Assembly: GCA_019915015.1 (NCBI GenBank)
Contig: JAHBBC010000001.1
Coordinates: 3,844,001-3,908,000, forward strand
Direction of reading: 5' to 3'
Length of the DNA stretch: 64,000 nucleotides
From: Auriscalpium vulgare
Taxonomy: Eukaryota; Basidiomycota; Agaricomycetes; Russulales; Auriscalpiaceae
The notes beneath the pieces are model-generated. The model made no database searches, was not told the DNA's origin, and was given only the letters and a program-made list of their open reading frames with translations. A program made the translations under genes and the position numbers. Positions 1 through 12,065 of this stretch are shown piece by piece (position 1 is the first letter of the stretch; every line of letters begins with the position of its first letter).

Positions 1-167
1 CGTGAGCTCCGTGGGCATAGGAAGCAAGACCGAGAACGGTGTCTAGAGCGACAGCGAGGACCGGTGCAGCCACTGCGAGGACGTCGACGAGCAGAGTGAA
101 GAGAGTGGGCAGGACAAAGTCCAGGGCGGTGTAGAGGACAAAGAAGATGGCGCCGATAGATTGAACA
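1..167 (-). CDS. Possible 3'-ward fragment of a hydrophobic membrane protein, cut by the left edge
   Basis: One frame of the minus strand stays open from about base 175 to the edge and encodes an almost continuous hydrophobic stretch (SIGAIFFVLYTALDFVLP, then LFTLLVDVLAVAAPVLAVAL), which looks like one or two membrane helices. The first part can be laid over the N-terminus of the membrane protein at 14398 (shared spacing of LY, VLP and VD), so a paralogue is possible. No ATG lies in this frame; a preceding CCAG could be a splice acceptor. The rest of the gene lies outside the window. It may equally be a chance open frame. Confidence 0.3.
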
Positions 168-422
168 TTCTGGCGAGGTGCTGAGCTTGTGCGAGTGCGG
201 GGATGGATGTGGTACGAGGTTAAACTGGTGGGAGCAGGCCAGCCGCATCTGCGAGCATCTGCGCCAGTCGGCATCCTCCGGCCTTGCATATTGCTGCACC
301 TTCGCGCCACTCAATGGATGCTCCGTGAGTTATCATTCATTACTGAAAAGCCTGAACACAAGTGGTAGACTAGGGCTATAATACAATGCAGTTGACAGCG
401 GCCATGTCGCTCAGGGCAAGTC

Positions 423-2592
423 TTATGAACCAGCAGCTGCCGAGTCCTTCACCTCCTCCTTGACGAACCCAGTGCGCTTGAACTCCTCCTTCCGCTCCCG
501 GTCCTCCCGCTGCTCCTTCACCCACTGCTCGATGTCCTCCGCAGCCTGCACGGGCCTGACTTTGTAGGCCATCAGGTACCCCTGCATGCTCGCCATCGAG
601 AATTCGCGCTCAGGGATGCTGGCAGCGAAGCGCTCTGCGAGGCGAAGGATCTGCTTTTTGGACAGCGTGGGCGCACGGGAGGAGTGCGACGTGCCGTTGA
701 ACGTGGGCGCAGCGTCGGACGCGAGGGCGGACGTGCTCGGCGTCGGCGAGGCGGGCGCCGCAGAGTCGGAGGCGGCGGACAGGTCGATGAGGTCGGCGTG
801 CGCGGGCTTCTCCTTGGTCGGCGTACCGTACCCCGAATCGATGCCCTCCTCCTCCGCGCCATCGTCGTCATCTTGCTCTGCGCCCCCCGCAGCATTGGCC
901 GACGCAGGGTCCGGCACGAAGAACCGCTTGAACATCTCGCGCGCCTGGTAGCGGCTCGCGAGGCGGAACTCGACGTGGAGGTCCATCCGCCCGGGGCGCG
1001 TCAGCGCGGCATCGAGGACGGAGTACCGGTTGGTCGTGGCGAAGAGCAGGCGGCCCTCATGCGAGGAGACGCCGTCGAGCGCGTTCAGCAGGCCGGACAG
1101 CGTGAGCCGCGTTCTCCCCACGTCACCGCCCGGGCGGTGCTTCTGTGCGCGCTCCTGCTGCTCCTTGCTTTCCGGGTCGTCGTCTCGGCCGTTACCTTGC
1201 TTCTCACTGCCGTGCGAGTCGTCGAGTTCGGTGCCCGCATTGTCGCGCGTGATGCCGCGCGTGAAGGCAGCGTCGATGTCCTCCATGATGGCGATGCACT
1301 GTGGCGGGAGGGACGAGATCAGGCTGTTCAAGGTGGTGTCGTCGAGCCCGGACTTGGACAAAGAGATGATGTATATATCAAGACCGAGTTCGCCGGCCAA
1401 GCTGTGTATGATTGAGGTTTTACCAGAACCAGGGGCTCCGTACTGTGATCAAATAACTGTCAGGAACTGTTCTTTAGTTATTCGGAAGGAGACGGACCAG
1501 GAGATAGCCGCGCCGGAAGGGAATGCCCCGCTCAGAGTACCATTTTTTGCTCTTCAAGAAGTCGCGCGCGTCGTTGAGAAGGAGCTCCTTCACGCCTGCG
1601 TCGAGGATGATAGAATTGATAGGACGCTTGGGACGCGAGCCGATAAAATCCCAGTCGGACCTGCAATTGTATACGCTTTTAGATCTGGCTCTCAAGATGA
1701 GTGCACAAAAACGCACCCATCCATCACATAGATGTTGATCTTGTTTGCACAGGCAGCCAACCACTTCTCCCTAGCCTCCAGAATGAGTGCATCCAAGACA
1801 GACCGGTCTCGCGAGAGGATACTGTATTCATACGTCAACAACAGGTAAATGTGTCTTTCAGATCTGCCAACTCACGTTACGGTGAGCGTCGACTTGTCCG
1901 CGAACCACCGGCTTTCCTCTTTCGTGCGGGTGATCCTCATCCAGCGGCGCTTGTACCACATGGTGTAGTTTGCCGCATAAGAGGGTAGGTAGCGCACTGG
2001 GCGCGTCCGCTTACGTGCCGTGGAGTTCTCTTCGTCGTCGTCGAGCTCAATAGCATCGCTTGTGCCCAGACTGTTTGTGCTGACAGTAAAATCCCGGACC
2101 TTTCCTGTGAAACCCAGAGTCAGGTGTGGTGAATTCATAAAACAGGGATGGAGTACGTACGCCACTCAGGGAGCGAAGACAGCCATAACATCATCCAAAC
2201 TACAAAGACAAATGAGCTTAGTATATGCGCAAGGTCAGACTGGGTGAGCGCAACATACAGAAGGCGCTATCGTCGCTCTCGAAGCTGGCCGAGATGTAGA
2301 AGCGCTCCACCAGGCTAACGTACGAGCGGGAATAAAATCGCCGCAGAGCCTCGAACGCGCCTCCCAGAACGATGAGTTTAACGTAATCGCGCAGTGCGGA
2401 GAACGAGTTGATCCAGGCGATTAAGGACGTCAGGTCGGAGGGGGTGCCAATCGGCGCCGACGATGCGCCTGTCATTGTTGTTGCATTGCTCACGGTGGCA
2501 TTGATGGCGGCCGCAGCACCGACGTCGGTCTCGTTCAGGATGGAGAGGATGGAGGAGACGAGACTGACGAGCTGCAGAACGGGCCCGGCCAT
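423..2592 (-). CDS. BCS1-like mitochondrial AAA ATPase
   Basis: AAA ATPase with a BCS1-type N-terminal domain. True BCS1 sits in the mitochondrial inner membrane and moves the folded Rieske protein for complex III; basidiomycetes carry many paralogues of unknown substrate. Start at 2592 (MAGPVLQLVS). Hand-spliced exons give the BCS1_N hallmarks FWMMLWLSSLPEWR (second exon, ending at 2161) and RDFTVST (exon from 2104), then ILSRDRSVLDALILEAREK, FLKSKKWYSERGIPFRRGYLL, Walker A GAPGSGKTS near 1440-1415, Walker B IAIMEDIDAAF, and the sensor/arginine-finger stretch ATTNRYSVLDAALTRPGRMD. Introns are about 55-70 bases; the one before Walker A uses a GTCCGT donor. A low-complexity acidic insert (about 650-860) separates the AAA core from the C-terminal helices. 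It probably acts in mitochondria, but I cannot say whether it is the orthologue or a paralogue; the Ser for Thr in Walker A and the insert favour a paralogue. Confidence 0.88.
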
Positions 2593-3662
2593 GGGTGCAG
2601 GCAAGGCAGAGGGAGGTTACAGTAATGCTCCTCGAGATATTCTAAGCGACCTTTTATACGCCCTCGAGTTGCGTGCCTCAGTCATGCGGCACTTATGTGG
2701 CCGGTGCGCATACGGTGGCGAGCGGCGGCAAGGGCAGTGTGACTCAAAGAACCTCGTTCTTGATGGCGATGAGGGCCACTGGAGGACGACGAGGCCGGTG
2801 GCTTGCGCGCCAAGTGGAAGACATGCGTCGGGTGCTGTGCAAGTTGAGCTAGTGAGAAAATGGGCCACATAAAGACGCACCGCCGCTCGGAGCCTATGAT
2901 TCGCCTCCAATGTGTCGTAGCCAGGAGAGTGATTGCGCAATGCGTTTCTAGTCGTCCAGAGGACAATGAGCTTCTAGTATTTGGATTTGAATTTAGCCCT
3001 GAGAAGTTCAGCGGGACAAAGATATCGCAGATCCTGACGAGCGTGTGTCAGACAACATGAACTTCCAAGGTACTCGTCCGTCGAGGACTCTGTTGACGTC
3101 GAGCGCGTCGCCGGGGAAGCTGATAGCAAGCTGAAATATGAGTGGTCGCTGAGGTGGTTGTTCTGATAGATGCAGGAGCGAAGGAGATGGCGGAGAGAAA
3201 GGAGCATGTCGCCAAGACGCCAACTACAAACCCGCGGCCTTCAATGCGGCCGGGAAACGGCCGGGCCTGCCGGCGCCGAATGGCAGTCGGAATCCTAAGG
3301 CTTTCTGGACGTATGCATCATGATACTACTACTAGACTCCTACCGATGCCTCCAGGAGCATTGAAGGTTAAGTTTCTGCGTATCCTGATCAATACCCAAG
3401 TGTTGCCCTGGCAGGCTCGGGCGACTCGGAAGAGAACTTCCCAAAAGCCGCCCCCATGCCTCCCCCCGCCTTTCACAGACAGGGCCTTCCCTGGCCCACA
3501 TTCAGACTGTCTTACTCATGGAGGTCATCGTCACAGGCGTACTCGCAAGACCCTCGAAATCCTAGCCGGGCAATAGTCGGGACTCATTTCATACACCTAC
3601 ACAGTGGTAAGCCGAGATTCATCCTAGAACCCTTGCAGACTCTATCCGTCTCCCTAATCGAA

Positions 3663-4057
3663 GAGCGCAGGGATGTCTAAGTCTTCTAACGCCGAACATC
3701 AGGTCTTTTTTTTTTGAATACAGCTTACTGTCTGTGTCTGAACAGCGGTTATTCAAAGAACAGTACGCAAGTCAAGAACGTGGGATCGGGCTCCCCCAAG
3801 ATGTTCACAAGCAAAGAAGCTTGATCACGACAACTGCAGGCTGGCAGATGCAATCCATGTCGAGCGCAGGGATGTCTGAATCTTCTAACGGCGAACATCA
3901 GGTCTATTTTTTGAATACAGCTTACTGTCTGTGTCTGAACAGCGGTTATTCAAAGAACAGTACGCAAGTCAAGAACGTGGGATCGGGCTCCCCCAAGATG
4001 TTCACAAGCAAAGAAGCTCGATCACGACAACTGCAGGCTGGCAGATGCAATCCATGT
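3663..4057. repeat. Tandem duplication of about 198 bases
   Basis: Two head-to-tail units, 3663-3861 and 3862-4057. Both start GAGCGCAGGGATGTCT and run through CTTACTGTCTGTGTCTGAAC, GGGATCGGGCTCCCCCAAGA and CTGCAGGCTGGCAGATGCAA to CCATGTC. They differ by a few substitutions and by the length of a T-run, so the duplication is recent. Each unit contains a short open frame, but nothing suggests that it is coding. Confidence 0.9.
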
Positions 4058-5188
4058 CAGAACGTAGAAGTTTTACTCTATTGGCATGGCATCCGACACA
4101 TATCCAGTTGCTCGAGTCGGCCGTCACCGCGGCATCTCCCCGCTGCAGCCAAACCATCTCCTGCTGAGTCAATATCAAAGCCCCCTTTTGTTTTGCGACT
4201 CGCAAAGCGAACAGCAATAACATTGCCGCGTTGCCGCCGACACCGCGGAGATGCAGGCAAGTTGACTCAATAAACGATACAGTCTCTGGTGCGCTTACTC
4301 CTGGCTTACTCTCGACCACCCTGAAGACACACCTTCCATTTACTTGCCTCATCAATGCATCGCCAAGCTTGGCCGCTTGGGTCGCTTCAGCCCCAGCCCA
4401 AGTGGACTTAGTACTTTGCGGTTCCACTAACCAGTCCCTTTCGACTCTTCTACAGTCAAGATTGGCCCTTGACGACCAGCGGCGCGCTCTCCCCGCCTCT
4501 CCCGCTTCCGGCCCTGATGATCCCGGCGTAATTTCAAACATAATCGCTCCTGACGGACGCAACTCTACTGAGCGCGCAGACGACAGGCACGGCGGCGCGG
4601 GCCCGCCGTCGTCAGCTGCTCCTCCCGCCTCCTTTCCAAACTCTCAGGGCCCGGGAATCGCCATCACTTCTGACTTGACTCTATGACGTCGGGGAAACCC
4701 CTTCTGTCTTCCCGATATTGCATCCGTTGGTAGTAGGTTTTTTTTTCGAAGAAGTTCATACAGGAACGAACGGACGTCCAGAAGGACGAAGTGACTATTA
4801 GAACTATACCTGTCTTTTGCCCTGAGGCACTTGGTAACGCAACCATTTCCTCATTTGCACCAGCGGTCAGGCTGCGTCAGGTGCCAACAGTGCCGGGATG
4901 CTACCCGGAGGAGCTTGATGGCCAACGAAATGTTATGGTAATTGTTCCTAGGCGCGGCCGCTGCCATGCGTCGATGCCCAAGGCATCCCCGTCGACCTGC
5001 ACGACTCCTGCATCTCGTCTCTCGATTAAAGCGTGACGAGCGGACTGGTCACGAGCCGGTGGGAGGCGGGGAAGATCGAGAAAATATAGAGTGAACAACG
5101 ATACCTTCCTTAAACAGGCCGATCATGCGGGGTAAGGGCGGGCCGGCTCCCGCAGGACGGCTCCCAGGTCGCGCGTGGGGCAGAAGCA

Positions 5189-5195
5189 TATAAGG
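5189..5195 (+). promoter_or_regulatory. TATA box of the MFS transporter
   Basis: TATAAGG lies 91 bases before the ATG at 5280, in a GC-rich surrounding, followed by a pyrimidine-rich CTCTGACTCTCCTTCCCCC stretch that would suit a transcription start. Confidence 0.55.
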
Positions 5196-5279
5196 CCGCC
5201 CACTCCCATATGGATCCCCAGAGCCTCTGACTCTCCTTCCCCCAACGACGACGACGACGACCTCTCGTTCTAGCCTGCC

Positions 5280-7373
5280 ATGTCCGTTTTCTGGGCCAAC
5301 ATCTTCAGGAACAGCCGAGTCTACTGTGAGTCCTAGCGTCGCGAGATACTACCGGCGTGGCGCGGTCTAGCTGACGGACGTTTACAGGGCTCGCGTTCAT
5401 CGCGTACTGGGGCATCGTCCTGTTTGGTTACGATACGTGAGCTCTCCCAACTGCATGTGTCGACGGCCACTGACGACCACGAGACAGTGGTGTCGCTGGA
5501 GGCGTCGTGAACTCGACGTACTTTCAGATCAAGTTCGGCATCCGGCCAGCGACGGGGCCCATTAACCAGGGCAAGATCGACTCGGTCTCCTCCAACGTCG
5601 TCTCTGTTCTTCAGGCGGGGGCGTTTTTCGGCGCCTTGATCAGCGCGCCAGTTTCAGGTGAGTCTTGCGTTTTGTCCGAAGTCTTCCCTGATGCTGACTA
5701 TGCGGCGTGCGGGCCAGCGTACATTGGGCGGCGTTGGACGCTCGAAGCCTTTACGGTCATCTTCTCAGTCGGAGCGGTAAGTGGCGCTGTCTTCCCTGAC
5801 TTCTAGCGCTCGCCGAGCTCAACTGGTTATCCCACAATCACACATCCAGGTCCTGCAAACCATCGCAGGTGGCAGCCGGGGCTTGGGTTACATTTATGGT
5901 GGCCGTGTCATCTCTGGCTTTGGCATTGGCGGCATATCCGCTGTATCCCCCGCATACGTTTCCGAATGCTCGCCCAAGAACGTACGTGGGCGCATCACTG
6001 GTCTGTTCCAGATCATGGTGGCGATTGGTGTGATGATTTCGTACTTCATCAACTGCAAGTCTTGCCGTCACTTTCACCAGACTCGAGCTGACCCGTGTCC
6101 TCAGTTGGTATCAGCGAGCACATCAAGAATAGCCCCAAGATATGGAGGATTCCGTTCGGCTTCCAGCTCGTGCCTGCCGGCATCATGGCCTTCGGCCTGC
6201 TCACCGTGAAGGAGTCCCCCCGCTGGCTCGCTTCCAAAGGCCGCATGGAGGACGCGCTCCATAACCTCGCCTACCTCCGGAAGCAGCACCTCGACTCTGA
6301 CGAGGTCCGCGCCGAACTCACAGAAATCGAGGCCGCTATTCGGGAGGAGCGCGAGGCTCGCGCAAACCTTGGTCTGCGCGAGGCGTTCTTCGGGAAAGGC
6401 AACTTCATCCGCTTCGTCATCGCGTTTGTGGTATTTTTCCTGCAACAGTGGGGTGGACAGAACTCGGTAAACTACTACACACCGCAAATTTTCACCTCGG
6501 TGCGTGTTTCATCCACACTAAACCTGTTTCGCCTCCCACTCATTAGCCGCTCAGATTGGCTACACTGGCGCCACAAACTCGCTTCTCGCATCCGGTGTTT
6601 ACGGCATCGTCAAGGTCATCGCGACAAGCATCTTCATATTCTTTTTCGTCGACAGCCTGGGCCGCAGGCTCTCGTTCTTCATCTCCGCGTTGGGCATGGG
6701 CACCATGTTCTTCATTGTCGGCGCGCTTCTCAAGACGCACCCACCCAACACAGCACCTGGCGCGACGCCCGCCGCGTCGAGCAAGGCGATGGCTGCGATG
6801 ATCTATATCTACGTGTGCTTCTACTCGATGGGCTGGGGACCGCTGCCGTGGGTGTATGTCTCTGACATCTTCCCGACACGCACACGGCACTACGGTCTCG
6901 CGGTCGCGTCGTCCTCGCAGTGGCTATGGAGTGCGTTGTCCCCCGTTCTTGCTGTCCTGTTTTGCTTTTGCTGACAACGCGCAGATTTCGTCGTGTCGAA
7001 GGTCACGCCCACAATCCACACGCATCTCGGGTACAAGATGTTCCTCATGTTCGCCACGATCAACATCGGCGCCATGGCCACCTTCGCATTGTGCGTTTAA
7101 CCCCATCTCTCCTCATACATAATGCACAGATGCTCATCCCCGCGCCCGCAGAATCATCCCCGAGACCAAGGGCCGCTCGCTCGAGGAGATGGACATCATA
7201 TTTGGGTCGATCACCGCCGAGAAGCGCGCGGAGAACATCGAACGCCAGGAGCGCCGTACGCACCGTTTGCTTATGTTCTTGTTCTTAGTCGCTGACCCGC
7301 GTGTCTACCGCCAGAAAACGCTTACGACAAGAAAGAGACGACCTCAGTTCAATCGTTGGACCAGAAGGTCTGA
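5280..7373 (+). CDS. MFS sugar-porter-family transporter
   Basis: Twelve-helix plasma-membrane transporter of the sugar porter family; the substrate (hexose, quinate or similar) cannot be told from sequence. Start at 5280 (MSVFWANIFRNSRVYW). Splicing many 50-60 base introns gives GYDTGVAGGVVNSTYFQIKF in helix 1, GRRWT in loop 2-3, GGRVISGFGIGGISAVSPAY with YVSECSPKNVRGRI, KESPRWL closing the first half, QQWGGQNSVNYYTPQIF in helix 7, DSLGRR in loop 8-9, and PETKGRSLEEMD after helix 12. All of these are family signatures. The intron after the YYTPQIFTS stretch ends at CCGCTCAG, not at the earlier TAG, because only that keeps the frame (IGYTGATNSLL). The C-terminal tail is short, ending at QSLDQKV. 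It appears intact and full length (about 530 residues). Confidence 0.92.
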
Positions 7374-7996
7374 AGGCCGGCCTCTCCGTCTTACTCGCAT
7401 CTCATATGCGTGCGGACTGGGCTGAGGCCTTGAGGAGTTTAGGTTTACATATGTTCTTGTAACTGATTTTATTGCGTTAATGTTGTACGACAACTGTATA
7501 CATAGGATATCTTTATTTTGTTGCGACTTCTCGAGCAAAGCGAGCCCAAAGACGAAATCTGCAGAAGCGAAGCGTGGCACCGACATCGAACCAAGCCCTT
7601 CTCTGGCAGAAGTCACATTGAGCAGCGTGCGGAAACACTGGTGTGCTTCAATTGCGTCCACGTCACAGTAAGTATGGAAGAAGGGAACGATAAGTAGTGG
7701 CGATGTTCAGAAGTTGCAGCATGCATATGCACAGGAACATCGATTCTCAGTGAACGTACTCACCCCAAAGCGTCTCGTCATATGACATGATATTCAGGAT
7801 CGTAAAGTACTGCTTACTGATATCACACAGTCGATTAGATGTATCATTTCTGTCCTAGATCCACGTCCATCCACAGCCGTAAATAAGTGAGTATCAACGT
7901 CGACAGCAAAGCGCCATCAACCGCACATCGTGCGCCGCCCGCCCATCGTATCTCCACGGGCCGACATGATTCAAGTACACTACATCACTGACAACG
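7374..7996. other. Intergenic, convergent 3' ends
   Basis: Lies between the convergent transporter and protease genes. No open frame here has recognisable features; 3' untranslated regions are the likely content. Confidence 0.5.
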
Positions 7997-10094
7997 TCAT
8001 GCGCTGCCAAAGATCGCGCGGCCCGCGACGAGCGTCGTGAGCAGCGAGAGCCCCGCCGCGAGAGCGACACCGCCCGACGGCATGTAAGACGCGACAGCGC
8101 CCGCTGCGAAAAAAGAAGACATGATCAGATAGACGTGGGAGCGGCGGAGGCCGTCGATGCGTACATGGGGAGCTGCTGCTGACGGAGGGCAGTGGTACAC
8201 CGGTGCCAGACGTCTTCGCGGTGCCGGATGCCCCTGCGGTGCCCGGGGTGCCTGTGGGGACGGGGGGAGAGCGAAAAGTTATTGACGTGGTCCCGACAGA
8301 CGAGATTGAGGAGGACAGGGTGGACGTGCTCCCGGCTTGTCATCAAAGGAAGATTTCAGATGAGGTTGAGCTTCTCGAGAGAAGGCAAGCGCTCAAGCTG
8401 ATGCTGATCCCAAGAAGCAGAGGGACGGGGCAAAAAAATAGAGATGGGGAATGAAAGTTAGAACGCACCTGAGGACCCACCAGCCGCATCCGACAGCTCC
8501 GCGAAACCAACCGACGGAGGGTTAGCACGGTAGACAGAGTAAACGTTTTTCTGCACGCATCAATGAGTTGATATAACTCAACGTAGCACCGTATAATGAC
8601 GTACCAGGAAGGTGTCACCGACAATCCACGACGGGTTGCCACTGCCGGGTACGACACTGGTGCCTTCGGTGATATCGAAGATCGCGCCCAAGCACTGCCC
8701 GGCGCCCAACTGTCCCAAGTTGAGGTCAGCATTGCTGATTGGCCACGATTTGCCACCAAACGCCAGCGAGATTGTCAACGACGCGCTGCAGGCTATTGTA
8801 AAGCTGAGCAGGCGAGTTCATTGTGCGCAGAAGGAAAAATAGTACGCACGGAAGCTGAAGAAACCAGCCTGATTGCCGCTCAGTGCTTGGGAACCGGACA
8901 CGGCACCCCAGATAGCGTTGACGGCAGCAGTGGGGGCACCGACGAGCGTCGTGCCGGTGTCGATGGCAGCGAGCGCAGAATCGCCTCCGGGGACCGTGAC
9001 GCTCTTGCCGTTGACGGTGACGGCTGTCCGACATGAGATTAGTCCTCGGTGCTTTCAACAGCTCAATGCGGTGAGCGCCTTCCGCTTACCTGACACCGTT
9101 TGTAACCAGAACGACGGCGTTGAGCCGCTTGGGAAGTCATTGAAGTCGATGTCGCCCTGGTAGAACGTAGAGTTTGTGCCGCCGAGAGTGAGCACTCCTC
9201 CGGGCTCCTCCTCAGTCGCTTTCGCGTCGTTACCAAAGCGAGTGATGAAGAAAGAGAATTCGGGGCTGGTGAACTGGTTGGCATTGAGCAGGGCCTGCCA
9301 GAAAGGCGTAGCGTCGGTCGCCGCGATGCTGTCGAAGCCCAATCCCATGATACCCGCAAGCTGACCATCGATGAGGCCGGTGGAGATGGTGTCGACGGTC
9401 ACTACATCGGGTACGCAGAGTGAGCAGGAAGCAAGAGCATAACATGACGAGCGCAGAAGCTTACCGAATATTTGGTTACTGATAGTAAAAGGTCCCATGG
9501 TCACCGTGTCCTGCGCAAGCGTGCCAGACGCAGCGCCCGAACCGTATTTCAGGCTGATGGGCTGAGTGGATGGCTTCAGTGAGGTCGACTTTGTAGTGTC
9601 AAATTCGGGCGTCCCGCCGGGACACGAGGCGTCGCAAGCCGTAGTCGTGAACCATAAGTCGGATGAGCCTGTGTCGAGCACTAGGTCGAAGACTTGCGCT
9701 CTGCGTAAACAGTGATCAATTGCAGCCCTCCCGTAAAGAAAGGCGACTCACGGTGTACCAACACTGACGGGAGCAAAGTAGCTGGTGTCGCCGCCCTACG
9801 AGGTCCTAGCGTAAGAGTGTGCCGAGAGCATGGAAGACGGCACAGACGGACCTGGTTGGTGATAGCTACGTCTGCGCTGCTCTGCCGGCGGGACACATCG
9901 TCATCATGGGTCTTCCATCCGTACTTGTACTGGAGGTCGGTCTTGGCTTTGGTATATGCTTCTAGGTCCGCGAGGGGAGAACGGGTGCGAATGGAACGTC
10001 GCGCGAGTTGGAGGTGGTGCACATCGTTGGGAGACGGCGCTGCCGCCACGAGCGCAGCCGAAAGGGAGAGTGAGGCGACTATCGAGGGCAGCAT
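7997..10094 (-). CDS. Secreted pepsin-like aspartic protease (family A1) with a GPI-type tail
   Basis: Start at 10094 with a clear signal peptide (MLPSIVASLSLSAALVAAA) and a propeptide rich in basic pairs. The first catalytic motif is LDTGSSDLW (Asp codon 9672-9674); the flap region has KYGSGAASGTLAQDTV; LAGIMGLGFDSIA and FSFFITRFGNDA follow. The second catalytic motif is AAIDTGTTLVGAPTAAV (Asp codon 8959-8961), and the C-lobe ends with NPSWIVGDTFL then YRANPPSVGFAELS, as in fungal A1 enzymes. After the catalytic domain comes a Ser/Gly/Thr-rich linker and a final hydrophobic stretch (about 8120-8000) ending at the stop, typical of a GPI-anchor signal. The enzyme therefore probably stays on the cell surface. 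The gene has five or more short introns and no visible lesions. Confidence 0.9.
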
Positions 10095-11047
10095 AGGGTA
10101 TGGATGGTGGGGAGATGGAAGAAGGGAAGGGTTGTTATGGCTTGAGAGGCCTTTGTGATGTGATACTACGGCCAAGACCGGCTTGAGTTAATTATTAACC
10201 TTGGCGTTCCTGGGCGCTGATCAGCAAGTCGAGTCTGCTGTCCGACCAAGACGGTGGGCCGTCGACGGGCCTTGGAATGGGATTGCGGAAAGACACAGAT
10301 GTGGGAGGAGGGAGGGAGGGTATTTGTAGAACAAACGGAATTGGCCCGAGATGGGCTTGTGCTGCGCGCGAGGTCCGTTCGCACCCCACGCTGACCTCAG
10401 CCGCGCCCAGGACAGCCCGTGGCAGTGCGATATGCCTCCTTTCACTTGTTCCTTCACGGGTCGACTTCTTCGACATATCTTCAGCGCATCGCATAAGTAC
10501 GTCTCTTCCCCCCCAACGCCGTCGCCGCCTTCAGCACAAGCCTCGCCAGACTCGGCACAAGCATCTTGGCCGCGCTTGGCGGTCTACCAGCCGCGTGCAT
10601 TGCAGGCACGTCTGTCACAACGTCTCCACGACACGATGCAAGGACACTGCATTTTTCTGAACATTCATAGTAGTAGGTATAGCCTCTTCACCGTTTGTGC
10701 GCGCTGTTGGGACTTCACTTATCCAATTCACCGTGCAGGTCGCCACAGACCCGCAGCTCCCTCGAAGCCCGCTTGTGTTGCCGTCTCGGGCGAAAGGGAG
10801 ACGCGATAGTCGCCCCGACAAGCCTCGTGGACGCAAATGGCATTTCAGTTGGTGCCCATCCGCCCCGAAGCTCACATGTGGGAGGGTATCCGCGCGTGCC
10901 GAACGGCATCGGGGACTTGTCGCCAGACGGCTGTGGGAGCCCAAACACCTCATATGAGCGCGTCGGGCGGGTGCTGCGGCGTCCCGTAGGTATACCATTA
11001 ATCGAGTTTACAGTACTGCATCGAGCCATGAACATGACGTGGGGTAT
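10095..11047. other. Intergenic, including the conserved 3' flank of PriA-like copy A
   Basis: The right part (about 10890-11047) matches, inverted, the sequences downstream of copies D (59327-59490) and E (61081-61240): all share GATGCAGTACTGTA, a CATATGAG word, and GTCTGGCGACAAGTCCC. The left part is the protease promoter. No gene is supported; overlapping open frames of 70-150 codons look like noise. Confidence 0.6.
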
Positions 11048-12065
11048 TCACCGGGGCTGTACGAAGAGAGGCGCCAAACCGTCCGCCTGACATGCATCAC
11101 CTGCCGCCGAAACCCTGAAGCCCGCCTTGCAACGCCGCACGACGCAACCCCCGGCCACGCACCCCACGTCGAGCGCGTTCGGGAGCACCGAGCAGTCCGT
11201 TCCTTGCGGCCCTTGCTCCGAGGGGAGCAAGAACGGGCTAGGGTACATGCAGCCGCCACCTGCAGACAATTAATCAGCACAGCCCGCTCAACAAGAGCGG
11301 CGATCGACGCACAGCTGTCCAGCGTCCTGGCAAGGTCGAGGCACTCAAAGCCGACCGAGCCACGCGGCACACCGCACACCGTCTCGCTTGTTTGGCAGGT
11401 CGTCTGCGCATCGGCATGCGTTCTGATACCCAGCGAGCGTCCTGCGAGCACGTTACGCTTCAGAGGATCCTGAGGAACGGCCGAACCGCAGCCCTGAACC
11501 GTCAAGGCGCGTCGATTTCAACTGTATCACCGCACAACTGCGTAGTGCACCTACGTTTGGGAAGACATCGCAGACACCGTTGCATGACGTGTACGGCGCG
11601 GCGCAGACGCACTGGGAATTTTGTTCAACGTACGGCGCGGAGCACTGCTGGAACCCGCATGGGTCGGTCTCCGAGCAGACAGGCGTCACGCCTGGCGGAT
11701 ACGTGCACGCCTCCCCAACATCGTGAACCTACACCCGCGCAACACCGACAGCGTCAGCGACTTGCAAAGAAATTCAAGGGCATACGGACCAACATCGTCA
11801 GCAGATCCGTCACATAGTCGATGCTAGTAGCCGCGACAAGCTCAACGTTGGAGGAAATCACGTCCGGGATGCCAGAGAGGCAATAACACACCGGCGCATT
11901 GGGCCCCAGTGTGCCATCGCTTTCCACCGTCGGAATGTAGGTGTATACACAGGTGTCGGTCTGCGCGCGGGGCGCGACGTGCTGGCGCAGTGCGCGGACG
12001 GAAGATGCACTGGCAGTCGCGACGACGCATGAAACAAGTGTGAAGAGGGTGCGTGCGAGGTGCAT
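11048..12065 (-). CDS. PriA-like secreted cysteine-rich protein, copy A
   Basis: Four exons: 12065-11790, 11728-11555, 11493-11313 and 11259-11048; all splice phases agree. The product has a signal peptide (MHLARTLFTLVSCVVATASA), a variable N-terminal part with CYCLSGIPDVISSNVEL, a Cys-rich module (CTYPPGVTPVCSETDPCGFQ, then CVCAAPYTSCNGVCDVFPN), and a C-terminal PriA-type module: TVCGVPRGSVGFECLD, then DSCGGCMYPSPF, DCSVLPNALDVGCVAG and CVVRRCKAGFRVSAAGD. PriA was first described as a developmentally expressed protein of shiitake; its biochemical role is unknown. Exon 2 differs from the other copies by an extra residue (FQQCSAP). It appears intact. A TTAAATATCTGCG box lies about 116 bases upstream. 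Confidence 0.85.

Larger units (their letters stand above)
2593..5279. other. Gene-free stretch of 2.7 kb
   Basis: Several open frames of 60-186 codons occur on both strands, but none has recognisable domains, consistent splice extensions or a supporting start context. The stretch holds the 198-base tandem duplication listed separately, a T-run at 3706-3715, and at its right end the promoter of the sugar transporter. I see no gene here. Confidence 0.6.

Noticed and set aside
684..1415. 243-codon plus-strand frame across the BCS1-like gene
   Set aside because: Shadow of the AAA domain on the other strand, which carries Walker A, Walker B and sensor motifs in the right order.
4002..4686. Overlapping open frames of 151 and 186 codons on opposite strands
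   Set aside because: Neither has a recognisable motif. One runs into the tandem duplication and could be open only by chance.
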